From Combretum micranthum (lineage: Eukaryota > Streptophyta > Magnoliopsida > Myrtales > Combretaceae), in the NCBI GenBank assembly GCA_024138025.1, contig JAMXBD010002242.1, forward strand, positions 1-64,000: a stretch of 64,000 nt of DNA, written 5' to 3'. A program made the translations under genes and the position numbers. This document shows positions 1 through 14,488 of the stretch, piece after piece; within the stretch, counting starts at the first letter, position 1, and the number at the start of each line of letters is the position of its first letter. The notes under the pieces are model-generated. The model did no database searches and had not been told where the DNA came from. It saw only the letters and a program-made list of their open reading frames with translations.

Positions 1-3000
1 GGGAAGCTTAGCTTCAACTATTTATACCACTATTTTCCCAAATCAGAGAATTTTATATGTAAAACCAAACTTAGGACACTTCCAAGTAATGTTACAAATG
101 TAGATGCCGTTTGCTTTAGACTTACCTCTAATTTGACCAACATTGAGCAAGTGTTGAGAACTATTGATATGTTAATCTAAATTTACATATTCATCAGTGT
201 AAATCATGTATTGAGGAAATTTTATTTCTTGTATCAACAACAAGTAAGCATTAAATGCATCAAAATTGGCCTTACTAGGTAACCTCATCCAAATAAGGCT
301 AGGTGTCTCTTGTAATTAACTATGGAATGCAATTGACGCATACATAAACCCCTGAAAATTCCTTTTCTAAAAAGCAATAAACTATATAACATGAACATAT
401 ATGCTTAAAATAAATCATTATCCTTATATAGTTTATCATTAGTAAACGATGGCTTAAAGATAAACTACGGGACATGAATTATATTCGTTAAGACTCAATA
501 TTAGGCTAACACCTAAATATTTGAGTGATTTTTAATTGAGGAATTATATATAGCAAATAAAAACAATTATAATTTTTATCAACCAAAAACTATCATTATT
601 GAATGGCATAGACACAAAACCCTACATACCAACTGAAATTATAGTAATTTATCTTATATAAATTTTAACAACTAAAGTACTAGTCAAACAAGGAAAATTC
701 AACTCCCATTCCCTCCCTCTTCATCGTGAGCTACATGGGAAGTCATAGGCACAATTTTTTTTTTTTAAATAGCTAAATAGCCTCAAAGATTTCCGTGGTC
801 AAGTTATTTCACATTATTTCTTCAAAGATTTATCCTTATTCCCAATTGCCTCTTCTTGCCGTCTAAAACAATCTAGCAAGGACAAGGGCAAGAGAACACA
901 TTAAATGCCACAAAGTGAAACCATCCTAGGAATTTATGGCATGATCTTCCCCATTTGCCAAATTAAACTAAATAAAGCATAATCAGCTCACTCCTCTTTC
1001 TCTCTCTCTTTTTCTCTTCATGAACACTCCCTAACCAAAAAAAAGAAAAGACAAATAGACATACCAAAACACACATATACACCAAACACTTTCCCTCCTC
1101 AATGCCTCACAAAAATAGCCAAACAAAAATATCAAGAAGGCAAGCTTGTAATAGGAAGCAAGGACTCTCTACTGCTAAACAAAGTAAGAGAATAATAGCT
1201 CTCAAAAGTTCATTCTTATGGATTCTTCAAAGTTTAATAGGCCATCTTCTTTCTCCTATTCCCTTATAGGTTCAGCCACTTTGCTAAGAGGAGAAGTCGT
1301 GTCATATAAACAGCACTAATACCAAAGAGTATACGAAGTAATCATTCAAATGACTCCTCATATGTGTGAATTGGATTCAAAACGATACAATAAGAGTAAA
1401 TTAAGGTTATGCGATCAACTTATCATATAAAATAATATAGGATGTCTACTAAAATGAGCTAAGTTACAAAAGTCCCATGATTAAGTACACCTTATGACTT
1501 TTCAAAAGCCACTTACACAATTAAAAAAGATTAAGGATAAACCAGGTACACTTTGTGCACTGAAGCCTTAATTTAGGACACATAGGCACTTATAAGGTTT
1601 TATATTTGATTTTCCATGTATTAATATGCTATTCCTTATTTTAGGAGAATTATATTCTATCTTAGGCATTCCTGCAAACTATTACGACCATGAGAGAAGT
1701 CAAAACAATGAAATGAATTTTTTGTAGGGATTGGGAATTGTCTACGAGTTGGTGATTGATTGATTGAAAAGCTACTAAATCAAAATAGAAACAAATATTG
1801 CATGGTAATAATGATTGAGATCATGTTTTTCATGAATTTTTATGAGTTGAGTGGTCACCCTAAAACCATACTCAAGAATAATTGATATCCAAATAATCGA
1901 TCACGCATAGCATGAATGCAGAAATTTGCATATGTAGTCACCATTACTGCGTATTAAATTTTGAGCCTATGGTAACATTGGGAGTATCCAGTGAGAAAAC
2001 TCTAGTTAGGCCTGGGATTTCCAGTAGACTTGCACAATTCCACAAGATGTAGATGGTAAATCAAGGTGCACTGCCCATGGTACTGGCCTCGGAAAGTGGC
2101 AATACTTAGTGAGATTCTAAGCTTCTAGGATGGTTGAAATGATTAAGATACTAAAAAAACTTAAGCGACAACATAAAGGCAATTAATTTTCCTATCTAGC
2201 ATTCTTGGATCCTCCCTTGCTTGGTGACAAGTTATTATACTCTTAAAACCCTAGTGAGAGGGTGCAAATCTACACCTTATTTGGATTCCGTCATCCAACT
2301 TGTATTTGCTCATTTGATTGATTGTTGCATTGCATATGTTTGCTATTAAAAACTTGTTCGTATTTTCTTGATGTGTTATGGTCTAGTTATCTCATTGAGC
2401 ACTGGTCTGCGTACCTCCTTATAGATTTAATGTGTTTTACCATGGCTCGTGTCAATTTAGACTCAACACTGATATGGCACTAAAATACTATAGGCTTACT
2501 CATGGGTGAGGGAAGGCAGACATATTATGAGAAGATTAGAAAGAAAATGAACTCTACTAGCATTAATTATATTCTCAATAATATTAGAATCTAAGTTTAT
2601 GTTTAATCTTGAAAACATGGATCTATAAGGGCCAAGTAATGTCTAGTACTTTATTTTTAGGGATTATATATGTGTATGCATTATGTTCTTATTCTAAACA
2701 ACATTGATCCTAAATGTGAAGTCACTCTCTTTTGGCATAATATTTGTGTTATGCTCATAGTTCTTTCCGAAGGTCCAATGGCAACCTATATGGTTGCTTA
2801 GGAGCTTCAGTATATCATTATGTGATATAACACGATTAGGGTATCCTTTGGGGCATGATAATATAGATCACGCAAATCTACACAATCCATTGCTTCAAAC
2901 TCCCATAAATTCATTGTTTGTGTTCTTCCCATGTGCATTATCCGATATCTTTAAATCTTAGCATATTTAGTAAGTGCTTGTCATTATCGCATCGACAAAA

Positions 3001-3150
3001 TAATTGCTCATCAAATATTATTTGATAGATACTAAATCACACATACTTTGAAAGTATAAGCACTAGTTTATTAAATTTAAATTTGAGACACTAAATTACC
3101 AAAAATTAAAAAGTACACATTTAACATGCCATTATTCTCATTCATATGTA
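1..3150. other. AT-rich intergenic DNA, no gene recognised
   Basis: I see no open reading frame of useful length, no RNA gene and no clear repeat boundary in this stretch. Parts of it (about 1700-2500) read like decayed repeat sequence, but I could not pair ends or find a target duplication. The homology between the two aminopeptidase copies begins only at about 3150, roughly 200 bp downstream of the left copy's stop codon, so the tandem duplication does not reach into this region. Confidence 0.5.
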
Positions 3151-4084
3151 TAATTTACAATGGCAACCATAACCTATTCACACGGAGCTGCATAATTAAC
3201 ATGATGACATGTTCATGACATCAATACAATAGTACTATGCATAAACAAAGCATGTCTAAAGGTAACATGCAGTTATTTTATGCTTTCGAATATCGATTGT
3301 GCGTATTTTGATGAACTATATAGATTCAGAATCCGCAAAGATGGATGAAGAAAGAGAACTACATGTCCACAGTAATCTGTTCGTCAAGATCACTAAATTC
3401 TTGAAAGAAAGCCTTAAAGTGCTCATATGAATGTTTCACATCATCAACTGCACACATTTCTCTGATGCTGTGCATTGATAGCTGTGGAGCACCAACATCG
3501 ACTGTGCGAATCCCCACACCACTTGCTAGAATTGGTCCAATGGTTGAGCCACAAGGCATGTCATTGCGGACAACAAAATCCTGCGTGCCATAAGGAAAGT
3601 TACTTCATGAAGAAATTAATGCTGGCGTGTATTCCAGAAATTATGAACCAGAAATCACTAATGACTTTAAAATACAAGGACACTAGAAATATACCTGAAT
3701 TGGAAGATTATGTCTCTTTGCTATCTCCTTGAAAATGAAGGAAGTGACAGCATTGGTAGCATAACGCTGGTTTGCATTGTGTTTGATAACAAGTCCTCCA
3801 TGCATCCTGGGTTGATGGTTCTCTTCGTGTTTATCCTGAAAAGATTTTCAATTAATAATAGTCTAATAAATTATTAGTATTAAATACAATTACAATTAAT
3901 ATAGTAGTTTCTAACATTAACACAATATTGCATACTGCCTTTGGTGAAAACACGAGCAACATACCATATAGTTTGGGTGGAGGGCATGTGCCATGTCTGC
4001 AGATACCAGAAAGCTTCTTTGGATTGCTTTCGGAATTAGCTGAAAACAAGGAATAACAGAGAGGTTTGAAAAAATCAAGAGAAA

Positions 4085-4125
4085 GAATGATTGGGTAGAG
4101 GGCATGTGCCAAATTATGCAATAGA
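4085..4125 (-). repeat. Short echo of the exon 9 3' end inside intron 8
   Basis: About 25 bases on the minus strand read (N)LAHALYP, closely matching the DMAHALHP end of exon 9 that lies about 120 bp downstream in the gene. The equivalent intron of the intact copy lacks it, so it looks like a small local duplication specific to copy 1. Confidence 0.4.
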
Positions 4126-5984
4126 ATTTTGAAATCAATGGCACAAAATTAAGCGACAACTATCCTATTTGACCAAGTGCTAACTCATGGTGTAGCTCTA
4201 TCATCTTTTTATTTATTACATGTAGCACTAATATATACCTCGGGATCTGAATCAAAGGATAAGGTGATTCGTGATAGAGCATCTAACATGACAGGAGACC
4301 CGCACCTTGTGCTGAGTTTGATCCAACCTCCTCATGATCAAACAATGCTATCATTCTGACACAAGTCTCATTATCAAGGTTGCTTTCAAAAGAAGTAACA
4401 TCTACTAGTGCCTGAAAAAGATTACAATGTCACCAGCTTAAGAGCAGGAGATATGATAGTACAGAAATGTTCCCCAAGCAAAAGAACAAAAGTACCAGTC
4501 ATTACAAGGTTTGGTTCATTAAAGGTGGTGTTTTAAAGAGTCCACATATCAGTAAAATCTTTCATCTTTCTTGTCTTTCGTAGAGCCCTCATCATATTCA
4601 AAATGGGATTAAAAAGGTAACTTATCATGAATTAAGGCAAATCAACTTGGATACTTGCATCCTTATACCTCATTGACTTTCTCCGGTCTATATTTTGGAT
4701 TAGACAAATTTAAAACATATGAGGAGCCCCAAGACCTTACCTAATCTACTTTGAAACACAATTAGGATCATAACAAGATAGAAGTACATGATAAAACTAC
4801 ATTCAAGTATTTTGTGATACATGAGCTAAGATTGAGTACTTCAATGAAATCAAAATGTGGACATCTTAATCTCCATAGAATGGAATCATGATTTGACTCC
4901 AATCTTGTTTAAAATAAGAGTTCTACCAAATTACCACCCAAAAGGAAAATAAATAAATAAATAATAATTAAAAAATGTACACACACAAGTATTCGAAAAT
5001 TTGCAAAATAGAAATACCCCTAATAAGTTGAATCCCTTCTGTTTAGGGCTTATTTTTTAAGCAAGCTGAGATCATCTATTGTGGTTAAACGCTTATGCAT
5101 GGGCGGTTCATTGAGTCATCCATTCAACAACTATTTTCTCTACAATACAGGTGTTTACCTCGGTTTCAACTCTACTATTTACCTTTAACTTCTATTCTTA
5201 TATTGTAATTAGCATATAAATAGATGGATGTAAACCAACATCAACATTGTTATGTCAGAGTTGAATGGACCCTATTAAAAAAGCATATTCAAACATTAAG
5301 TCGAGTCAAGTAATCACTAAGAGTGAATTATGTAATTGAAAAAATATTTAGCCTTAAGGAAATACAAAATTTTCTGATGAGACATAGACTGAGCACAAAG
5401 CATCGAACTATTCCTATCAGTAAGAATTAAGCCAAACGGAGAATCACGATGTCAATCAAAGAATATTAACTGAAACTATTATGTAAGAAGTTGATACTAA
5501 GCAAGAGAATCTCACGAGAATCTCACATAACTTTGAGCTGAATGGTTCGATTTTTTTTAAAGAATAATGCAATATTGATTTACTATAGAGGCTAATTAAA
5601 TGCATTAAGTTGAGTTTGCTCCATCTAATGCATTATTTAATAAATTTGAATACAGCACTACTTAGAGTACAGTTCAAGAAAATGAAAATATAGTTAAGGA
5701 CTACTAAAACCTGAAACTTAGCATGTAAAGATGGACAACATGCAATTTAAACATGATAAGAGGGGATAATATTTCAACTACTGCATTGCATGCAAAAGCA
5801 GGAAATAAATTAAAGACTGAAGAATCAAGTAACCTGCTCTAATTATTTAGAAGATACCACCATCACTTATCAACTCAATACTCTAATGGTGGAACGTAAA
5901 ATGATGTTTTTAAGAAAACTTAAAAGACTCCAATGAAAACGAATACCAAGAGCTAGTTTCAAATACCAAAAAGCTTTGGGGAAT

Positions 5985-6020
5985 ATATACACATACATAC
6001 ATATATATATATATATGTAT
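5985..6020. repeat. Microsatellite (CATA/TA)n
   Basis: An imperfect run of ATAC/ATAT and TA units lies in intron 7 of the left aminopeptidase copy. It is a simple repeat with no visible function. Confidence 0.8.
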
Positions 6021-9000
6021 ATTACAATAAATGAAGTTGTTAAAATCAAAAGCAAGGCACTTCAAAACTTTGGGGAATCCAGTGCAATCTAAAGTAGAAG
6101 GAAAAAAAAAAGGTGTCCTTGAATTTAAATTTTATGTTATCTTCTTACTTTGACTAAAAACTAAGTAAAATAAATGTCAGAACACCGGAAGGAAGAAAAG
6201 AACCGCTATTCCTCTTAAAGGATAAATACACTACAAGATCATGAATGTTTAAGGTCATTTCGAATGGGTCATTAACTTTTAAGGGAACCATATAAGACTC
6301 CAATAGATAATTTTGAGAAAACAGCCAGAGGAGTTTTATTACTTGTTCAAAAGAAATGGTTATCATAAAATTATGACCTATTTGAGACGGCTGGTGCGTT
6401 GGATCTTTATCTGACTCTTTTAAAACATTTGTGGACCAATGTGAAGCCGATAAAAACATTGATCCTATATTTAACACATTTAGTACATAGAACACATGTT
6501 TTAACACAACTCTAAACATTCATGACTACTGGAGTCATTCCAGAAAGAATTTGTCTAATTCAAGAGGTCTTAACTAGGCTTACTAATGTAAAAGGGCTTG
6601 GTAATAGCTTGTTCTTTTCCAAGAAACCCAGTTAAACTACTGGTTTGCATCTTTATCCAGACAAAGGCTCAAAATAAAAGGGACGAGTTGTACCTTCAAT
6701 GAGCAAAATGACATGCATAGATTGTCAATTCTTCCTGAGAAGACAAACTCCTCCAGAGCACCAGCCACTAAACTGGGTTGGGTATCACATGCTTGCAATT
6801 CAAAATCCAATATATCATCTGGCTCACAACCAACCTGCTCTGCCATCATCTTAGAGGACGCAAGAAATCGAGAAAAAGGGTTAGTCAGGTGAGTTTTGTA
6901 CCTGAACTAAGAGATATGACATCAACTTGAAACTCAAACATATGGTAATAGAAAACCAAATAGATCTTCGATCAAGTTACCTCCATTAAAAGTGAGTGAT
7001 GCTTCGAGTTAGAGCTATTAGTTTTCCCACAGCATTTCTTGCTTTTGGCTTCAAGCTCATTTGTAAAAGTGTCTTTCTTCTGCTCTGCCTATAAAGAAGA
7101 TGCATCAAATGACAAAAGACAATTAGAAATCGACACAATTTTAAAGGAATGCACTGTACTTATGGAAGCCTCTTTTTTTTTTTTTGGTTGTGATTCGGCA
7201 AGTGTTAGTTTTTACTAATAAGGAAAGATTACATAATGGTGAATAGTTCTCGTTTATAAAGATCGTCCATAAATTCCATTCAAAGTACGAAATCTCATAA
7301 GAAGGAAAGGTTTCAAAAATTGCGTACTAGAAGAATTGGGAGATTTTCCATCAATGGCGACAACTAGGATGATTTTAAAACCAAAATCATTATTAGGTTA
7401 GCCATTAAGATGCCTTTCATTTACTATATATTAATTGGAAAAACTCTCAAAGTATAACCTCCAAAGATGTAATAGCCACTTTCTTATTCACATTATTCCC
7501 ACATAAAAAAGAAAAGACACTGAATAAAGAGTTTCAAGTGACAAAGCCCATCAATGCTAGTAAAAAACCGGCTTTTCTTCCCTTTCATCCTCAATTTAAG
7601 GGTCTTTATAAAATTTAAGAATTTTCCCAAAACAATAGGTTTTGATGAACTAAATATCCCAAGTAACTCATGAAAATAATGAATCATCGCAGAAAATATG
7701 CTAAATTTTATAGGTATGCAACATAATCAAAAGCATATTATATATGCCAAATATATTTTGCAAGACTGATGTAATATTGTGCTTTCATGTCAACCGCAAA
7801 AGAAAATCAGAAGAACTCATAAGATCAACCACATGGCGACAATTACCTTAACTGATGTAGCCAATATAGGAATTAGCTGAGTCTGTGTGTTCACCAAGAA
7901 TCCATCAGAGTTAACATTTCTATAGCAAGAAACCATATATACAGTGAGAGTCATCCAGATTACTGAATCAATATTCTTACAAATAAAATAACAAGGAAGA
8001 CAAAGAGCACTGTAGCACTCAATAATCAAATACATGAATAACTTTCTAAAAACAGCACTTGATCATATGGTTTTAGTTTCCCCACTCGATAGTTACCTGT
8101 CCAAATGGATTGCTAAGGTAGGAATCCGCATTATTGGCTCCTCTATCCTGACAAGCCGATGTGAAAAGAAACCGAATCATCTTTTTCTTCTCTTACTAAG
8201 ACCCGACCAGCAACAGCCAAGTCACGATCAAACCATGTATGCCAAAGGCCGCCCCCATAAGTTTGGACACCTACTTCCAGATATCCTCCTTTTGCTACCT
8301 GAATAAATGGCAGTACCCTGAGAAAGCATTCGCTCGCTATGAAGCACAGCATTAAAAATTCCTTCTGCAGGACTTTCAAATCTCAACTCTCTACAATCAC
8401 ATGACAAGTAGGGAATATAATTTGATTACCTTGGTAAAGGCTTAAGTTTCAGACAAGGACTATCTGTATGTGCACCGATAATGCAAAATCCATTTCCAGG
8501 AACATATCTGTTTCAGAGGAAAAAAAAACATACACACATACACCCAAGCAGCGTCATGAAGGCTCTATAATCCAACAAGAGTATAAGACTATGAACAGTA
8601 AACATTATCTTGAAATGATTTCTTAGCAACTCTACGGCTAGATCACATGCATGACTAGTGCCTAGGCTTATAAGTGAAACCCATTATTGCTAACTGAGAG
8701 TTATTACGAGACTTCAGTATCCCCATACGACGTGCGTTGGATAGATTCGAAGCTTCCACATGAAAAAATAAAATTATCTCACCTATATGTTATATCTTTT
8801 TTTTTTTTTTTTTGCATCATCAAAAATTTTGTATTGTTGTCAGCCAAATGCAATCTTCCTTAGCTGTTCTTGGCGCCTAGTTGATTATTTAACCCAAGAA
8901 TAAACAATGGAGTATATTGCAAGTCTCACAAAATCAATCATTTAATGTTATGTGAGCATTTAACGTCATAAATGTCATTTTCTCCCATAATTATCAAAAT

Positions 9001-9980
9001 CGCAAGTAAAATATATAATTCTACAACCGTATGATTTTATATATTTTTTTCTTATTAATACGGATGGAAAATTGTTTAAGTGTGAGACTTTGGATAAATT
9101 ATGAATTTCATTGTACGAATCTACATATTTACTATTTTACTAATTTTGCACTATTCATCATTCTATACATTACGATAAATAATAAAATCACGATTTTAAC
9201 CATCACTCCACCGTCTTAAATTAATATTCAAATTATGTGAAGTATGCAAATTGCATGACAGGGGAAGAATAAGACATATGAGGTCCTATTAGCATGTTCT
9301 AGGCACTAGCTAGGTACTGAAAACAAAGAAACTTATGGCACTTTGCTATATTGATGACACGTTCAATGGAAAGGCAAGTGAATCGAAAAGTGAAAATATT
9401 CTTCAACTGGATTATTAACAAGCAGCCTTAGCACACATGCGCCCGTTAAAAAACTTTTCCCTTTTTTTTTTTTTTTTTTGCAATTAATAAACTTAAGTCT
9501 AGAAATATCAATTTGGTATCTAAAGTTTTCCCTTTTATGCACATATTTGAACTTTATCAAAATTGCAATCATTTATTTGTTTATTCATTTTAACAGTTAA
9601 CTACTGATCTAGATAATATAAATAAGATCAAAAAGTTTCATAGGTAGTAAATTGATAGTTTAAAGATTTATCTTAACATTATTCTCAAATGTATATCATA
9701 ACTTTTGGCAACAAATGGAAAAAAAGAGAGCATAGGGTGGAGATCATACTTGTGACCGACAGCAAAAGCTACAATAGTAGAGTGGTTTCGGGTGAAGAAG
9801 TACTTGTTTCCAGCTTCCAAATTCCAATCTTCTCTTTCAGAAATCTGTTCATACCCAGCATTTCGCAGCCGCCTCTTTGCCTCATCTTAAAACAAAAACA
9901 TTCAAGTTGCGACAATATCAACACTTGTATTTAACCTAAGCAAAACCTATAAATCATTTATATAGTTAACATAGGAAGTA

Positions 9981-9981
9981 G

Positions 9982-10012
<31 letters not shown>
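9981..10012. repeat. Microsatellite (GTGAGA)n
   Basis: About five GTGAGA-type units lie in intron 1 of the left aminopeptidase copy, a few bases from the exon 1 donor (exon ends at 10021). The intact copy has only a short GTGAGTGAGGATGG at this position, so the repeat expanded in copy 1 or contracted in copy 2. Confidence 0.85.
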
Positions 10013-10449
10013 TATAATACCAACGGCATGGAAAGCAGTAGGAGAAGCGTTCAAGAAAGAGATGAAATCATTCACCACTTCTCCCTTGGCCATGGATTTC
10101 AACTCAATCTAATCTTGCAATCAGTTACGAATCAAACTCCCATAAATAGAGAAAAAAAAGATAGAGAGAGTGAGTGAGACTTAACACTGAAGAAGAATAC
10201 AAGGTTTCTTATTGTTAGTGTGTAGCAAAGGAAAGTAATGTCATCTCAACTTTAACATCGTATTCGGATTCTGATGCTAATTTTTATGCTTAGATTGTGC
10301 TCGTAAAAGGATTGATTCGTTTTCTTGTAGTGAAATGAAATCAGTGTCGGGCTATTCACTCCACTGCGTTCGTGGAAATTTTTAAAAAGAGCGGAATTTT
10401 CAAAAAGCATGCATAGAGACGATAAGGAATGAATATATAAAAAGACTAG

Positions 10450-11234
10450 TTCAGTACAAGCTGTTTTTTAAATTATTTTTATTTGTTAATATTTTCGTAA
10501 GTTTTAAGAAAAGAATTTTTTCCCCCCTTAATCTTAAGCGTATATTATATTTGTATTTGAATGGATGAAAATTAAAGAATTGAATTAAAAGGAAAGTTTG
10601 TGTTTGAAATAAGGAATGAAAATGTTCTCTCTCTATGTTTACAATTTTTATTTTATTATTTTTTTTAAATAGAAAGAAATCCTTGTAAATTAGTTGAAAT
10701 GACAGAAAATTAATATTAATATAAGTATAAAGAAACACAGAAAGTTTATACAATCACAAGTGTAAGTTTGCATGCGTCGCCCTTTTCGCAAGTCATTATT
10801 GGTTGTTAAAACAATCCTTGTCGAGTAAAAAGCACAGTTAATCGACCAGCTTGCAAGTAGTAAATATTCGACAAGTGCAATATTATTACTAATATGGTTT
10901 TTTTTTTTCCTTTTTTCTTTTCCCCTTTTAGAGGCATCGGAAAACTAATTGCCAAATCATGTTGATTCTATTTTAATCCAAGCAATCTCAACGCTCAAGC
11001 TTTTATTAAAATTGAATTATTTTTATATTACTTCTAAATTAACTATAACTAGCAAATTCTAAACTACCTTGAGCTATGCAAGAAATCATTGAAGAGGCTG
11101 ATTATACTTTGTTATCCTTTGAAAATCCAAATAGCAGGCCCAAAAGATATGTTTGCTGGCATAAATGCGAACTGTGACCGAAGCTGCAGAATTATTATTA
11201 TTTTTTTTTTTCCTTCAATGGGGCTGCATATAAG
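10450..11234. other. Spacer, no gene seen
   Basis: AT-rich sequence upstream of the left aminopeptidase copy. Homology to the region upstream of the right copy fades at about 10300. The reading frames here are low-complexity Lys/Ile/Asn/Phe-rich translations with no family resemblance. Confidence 0.5.
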
Positions 11235-11650
11235 AGGAGTCATTCACAAGCTATGCGAGTTGGCTCAGTTCAAACTTGATTTGTTAACAAGTCAAGCTTA
11301 GTTTAAACTTATAATAAAATTCGTTATTCTAAATAAACTGAGTTTGAATTTGATTTAAACTCATAAGTCAACTCATGACTAGGCTCATTTAGACTCGAAA
11401 ATAGGTTTGTAAGTAGGTTTATGAGCAAACTTGTTAGTAGGTTTTTGTGATATATTATCTATAAATATATAATTAAAACAAAAAACTAATTTTCATTTAA
11501 TATGTATATATATGTACTTCCTCGATGTTATTTTTAGATTGAGAAAGATCAAAATACAGAGAATATAAATATAAAATGAGTCAAACTCGAACTCAAGCTC
11601 TCAACAAAATTCGTTCATCCAAACATTCCGAACTTAAGTTTCATTTTTAG

Positions 11651-14488
11651 TGTAAGGACTCGACCTACCTAATACTGCTATTAGGCATGCCAAATCCCCC
11701 AACTACTCATAATACCTAAGTATTATAAAATACTCGAGTATTATACGTAAGGTTATCTATAAAGAAGATGAATGTATTGACTGTTTGTTTACACCTATGA
11801 TAACATTATATGCTTTAACATAATACTACTCAATACATGAGTAGATAATCATACATATATATACATACATGACATTAGTATCCATCAAGGATACTTCAAA
11901 ATTTTACAATTACTACTTAAAAATACATTTAAAAGAAATGAATTTATATTACAAACCATGGCTTATCTAACAAGCCATTAACAATATAAAATTTTACATT
12001 CCATTTGTCTTTTAAAAAACTTAAAGAAAACGTTCTTGCTTCTCAATGGGTTTCCTATCCATCCTACTCATCCATGAATGTTTCCCAGTCGGCCCTATAT
12101 CTCATATCATTATAGCAATCATTAGCAATATCACCTACAAAGTAGAATCATGAGCCAGAGGCCCAATACGTAATAACACAATCAAATACGAGATGCCAAG
12201 CACACCTAGGCTAAATGTAATGCAACAAATAATAATTTGATCTTCTTTGATTTGATAAGTCAATCATCATTAGAGTATTCAAACTCCGATTATAATCTTA
12301 GGAATCTGAGAGTCCTGAGTAAAAGCAGCTGCTCAGGGGATTGTTATAGGCTGTTCAAAGACCTATAACTCCTATACCTACAAAACAAAGTAATAATCTC
12401 ATCAAAGGTTAGTAGCCGTTACACAACTTTATTTAACTTAATCCGTAATATCATCTAATTTAACCAGTCCCATAAACGTGAACTAAATCATATTATTTCC
12501 TTTTAAGAATAAGCAAACATTACACGATTATATCCGCTTTATCGATTACCCACTTAGCCACTCATATATCACCATTACATCATGGTAAAAGAAAAGTCAT
12601 TACATCATGACTATGTGGTCTAAATACCTAACTACAGTGTCATTGCATCATGACAAGGATGTCGCTACTTGGACCAGATTCAACGATAGAAAGCACAACC
12701 AATTTCAAACCATTTTAATTCATCTTTATTTAAGTCCATTTAGAGTATGCCTAACTTAACAATAATTAAATAAGCTATTACGTACCTGATCTATTTGACA
12801 ATAGACCTGTATTTAAACCCAACTGAGTCTGTAAGGAAATCATTTCATGTTAAACTTCTTACTCACATTAACATATTAATTCATTAAAGAATCATTATAC
12901 TTAAATAAGATTCAAATCATCTCATATTTAACTCATATAAGCACAAATACATATTTCATATTTCATTTGTTATCTATCTATCATCATTAAGGAAATTTTT
13001 TTTTTTTTCATATGAACAATACTACAGGGTCTGCCATGCCCATGACCTAGGTCGTGATAAGGATTATGGGCATCATCACGCCAGTGAACTTGGTCCGCAA
13101 TAAACATAATTGGCTTTGCCATGCCCGTAATAATCTTTACACAAAATTTTCTAAAAACAACCCGAGAAGATAATAGGTCTCATTACGACCCTAATCTAAC
13201 TTGAGGAACTTCATAGAGAAAATAACGATCTTCATAACGGTCGTAATCTAGGCGGTTTTAAGCTTTTGAGAACATTCAGAGGAGATTAATGGCTTTGTAA
13301 CGGTCGTGACAAGTTTTGAAAATTCATTTGACAAGATAACGACCTTAATAATGGCCGTGATCAATAGGAAAATTTAACTTGGAGAGGAAAAAGGCCTCTG
13401 TCACGCCCGTGATAAATAGGGTAATTATCCCATGGTACTTGTTTCGAAATTTTTAAAGTCTTATGTCTCCTAACTCTTTAATGAACTCATATGTGATTGT
13501 AAAAACATGCCAAAGCTAGTCTTTAAATACAATACTAAGCATCATCATGTTCACTTGCTTACATGAGTCAATTCCACATATATATAGATACACAACAACT
13601 TAACTCAAGAAAACATAATCTCATCATCCATTCTTATTAAGCTTTATTACTACTTTAATCATTCAAGTTTTACTTACTTATCACTTACAATATCAATACA
13701 TGCATCAACTCATCATAAGTTCCATATATTATTTTGTCAAACTCCTAAGGTACATATATCTATTTACATACCTAGTTCAACATACACTATGACATCCCTT
13801 TGATTCACATAAAACATCAAAGTCCTACTCTTATCTAACATCAAAATCAATTAAAATCACGAATAAGCAAGACAAACAAGAAATCAACTTTTACTTACCT
13901 TTAGAGCTATCTCTAGAGATTAGGTCCACTTTTATAACTTTTTTAGCTTGATTCTTACTTCTTTTACTCTTGTATATATCTTACTTCTTAGCCTTGGATC
14001 TAATTTGTAATGGTTTAAAAGGAATTTGAATGGAGAAACTTGGGTTTGTTTAGGTTTGTGAAAGTGAAGAGATGGAGAGGAATACGACTATTTTATATTG
14101 TGATATTTTTGCTTTGTTTGGTCGACTTTTGGGGCATTAGAATTCTTTGGAAGGTGTCATATCCATGGGCTTGGGCTTTGCATGTGTTTGGGGCTTGGTT
14201 TAGTTAATTAGATTTGTATTGGGCTTAATTAGAGGCTCTTGAAAAAAATTTGCTAAGCCATAGATTAAAACACACATATAACTTAATTCAATACAATTTA
14301 AGAAACAAACATATTACTAAAATTTTACTAACACACAAATACATTAATTACAAGAATTTCTCATACCAAGAATTTCTCATATAATCAAATTAAATTATAC
14401 TAACTTAACTATAGTAATTAAATTCACAAATCATCAATTAATCATATAAAAGCAAATTAATTTAGTATTTTAAATTTTTGTTATTTCA
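11651..14488 (-). mobile_element. Solo LTR, 2.84 kb, with 5-bp target duplication
   Basis: The block begins TGTAAGGACTCGACC and ends TTGTTATTTCA, giving TG...CA ends, and both sides carry TTTAG (11646-11650 and 14489-14493), a 5-bp target site duplication. No gag, pol, primer-binding site or second LTR is present, so it is a solo LTR left by recombination between two LTRs. Minus orientation is inferred: the minus strand ends in CGAGTCCTTACA, a common gypsy LTR end, and holds a TATA-like ATATAAAATAG near 14088-14100 followed by a CT-rich leader. Its length suits a Ty3/gypsy chromovirus or TAT-type element. The lineage is not proven. Confidence 0.75.
13020..13425. repeat. Spaced inverted GTCGTGAT/ATCACG motifs in the solo LTR
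   Basis: A short self-complementary motif recurs every 50-65 bp or so inside the solo LTR, for example TAACGGTCGTGAC near 13297, TAATGGCCGTGATC near 13350 and TCACGCCCGTGATA near 13401. Weaker versions lie near 13045, 13120, 13180 and 13235. The units are diverged tandem repeats, each able to form a small hairpin. They lie downstream of the inferred TATA box on the minus strand, that is, in the part that would be transcribed. Confidence 0.6.

Larger units (their letters stand above)
3359..10093 (-). pseudogene. Aspartyl aminopeptidase (M18) copy 1, frameshifted
   Basis: This is the decayed tandem paralog of the gene at 15965-38131. All 11 exons are present with GT-AG borders: 10021-10093, 9750-9885, 8430-8507, 8097-8298, 7847-7919, 6981-7088, 6694-6849, 4239-4411, 3965-4039, 3695-3835 and 3359-3580. 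Three exons are 1 nt shorter than their partners: exon 3 (near 8436), exon 4 (near 8164) and exon 8 (near 4300). The first deletion shifts the frame so that a TAG stop arises exactly across the exon 3/4 junction, leaving about 96 residues that end just after the first metal-binding motif GAHTDSP. Later exons remain well conserved ([40 protein letters not shown]), so decay is recent. The family removes N-terminal Asp or Glu from peptides and is cytosolic or vacuolar. Three independent deletions make a pseudogene likelier than sequencing error, although the latter cannot be excluded. Confidence 0.85.

Noticed and set aside
11651..14488. Complete LTR retrotransposon
   Set aside because: No internal coding region, primer-binding site or second LTR is present. 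Ends and target duplication fit a single LTR.
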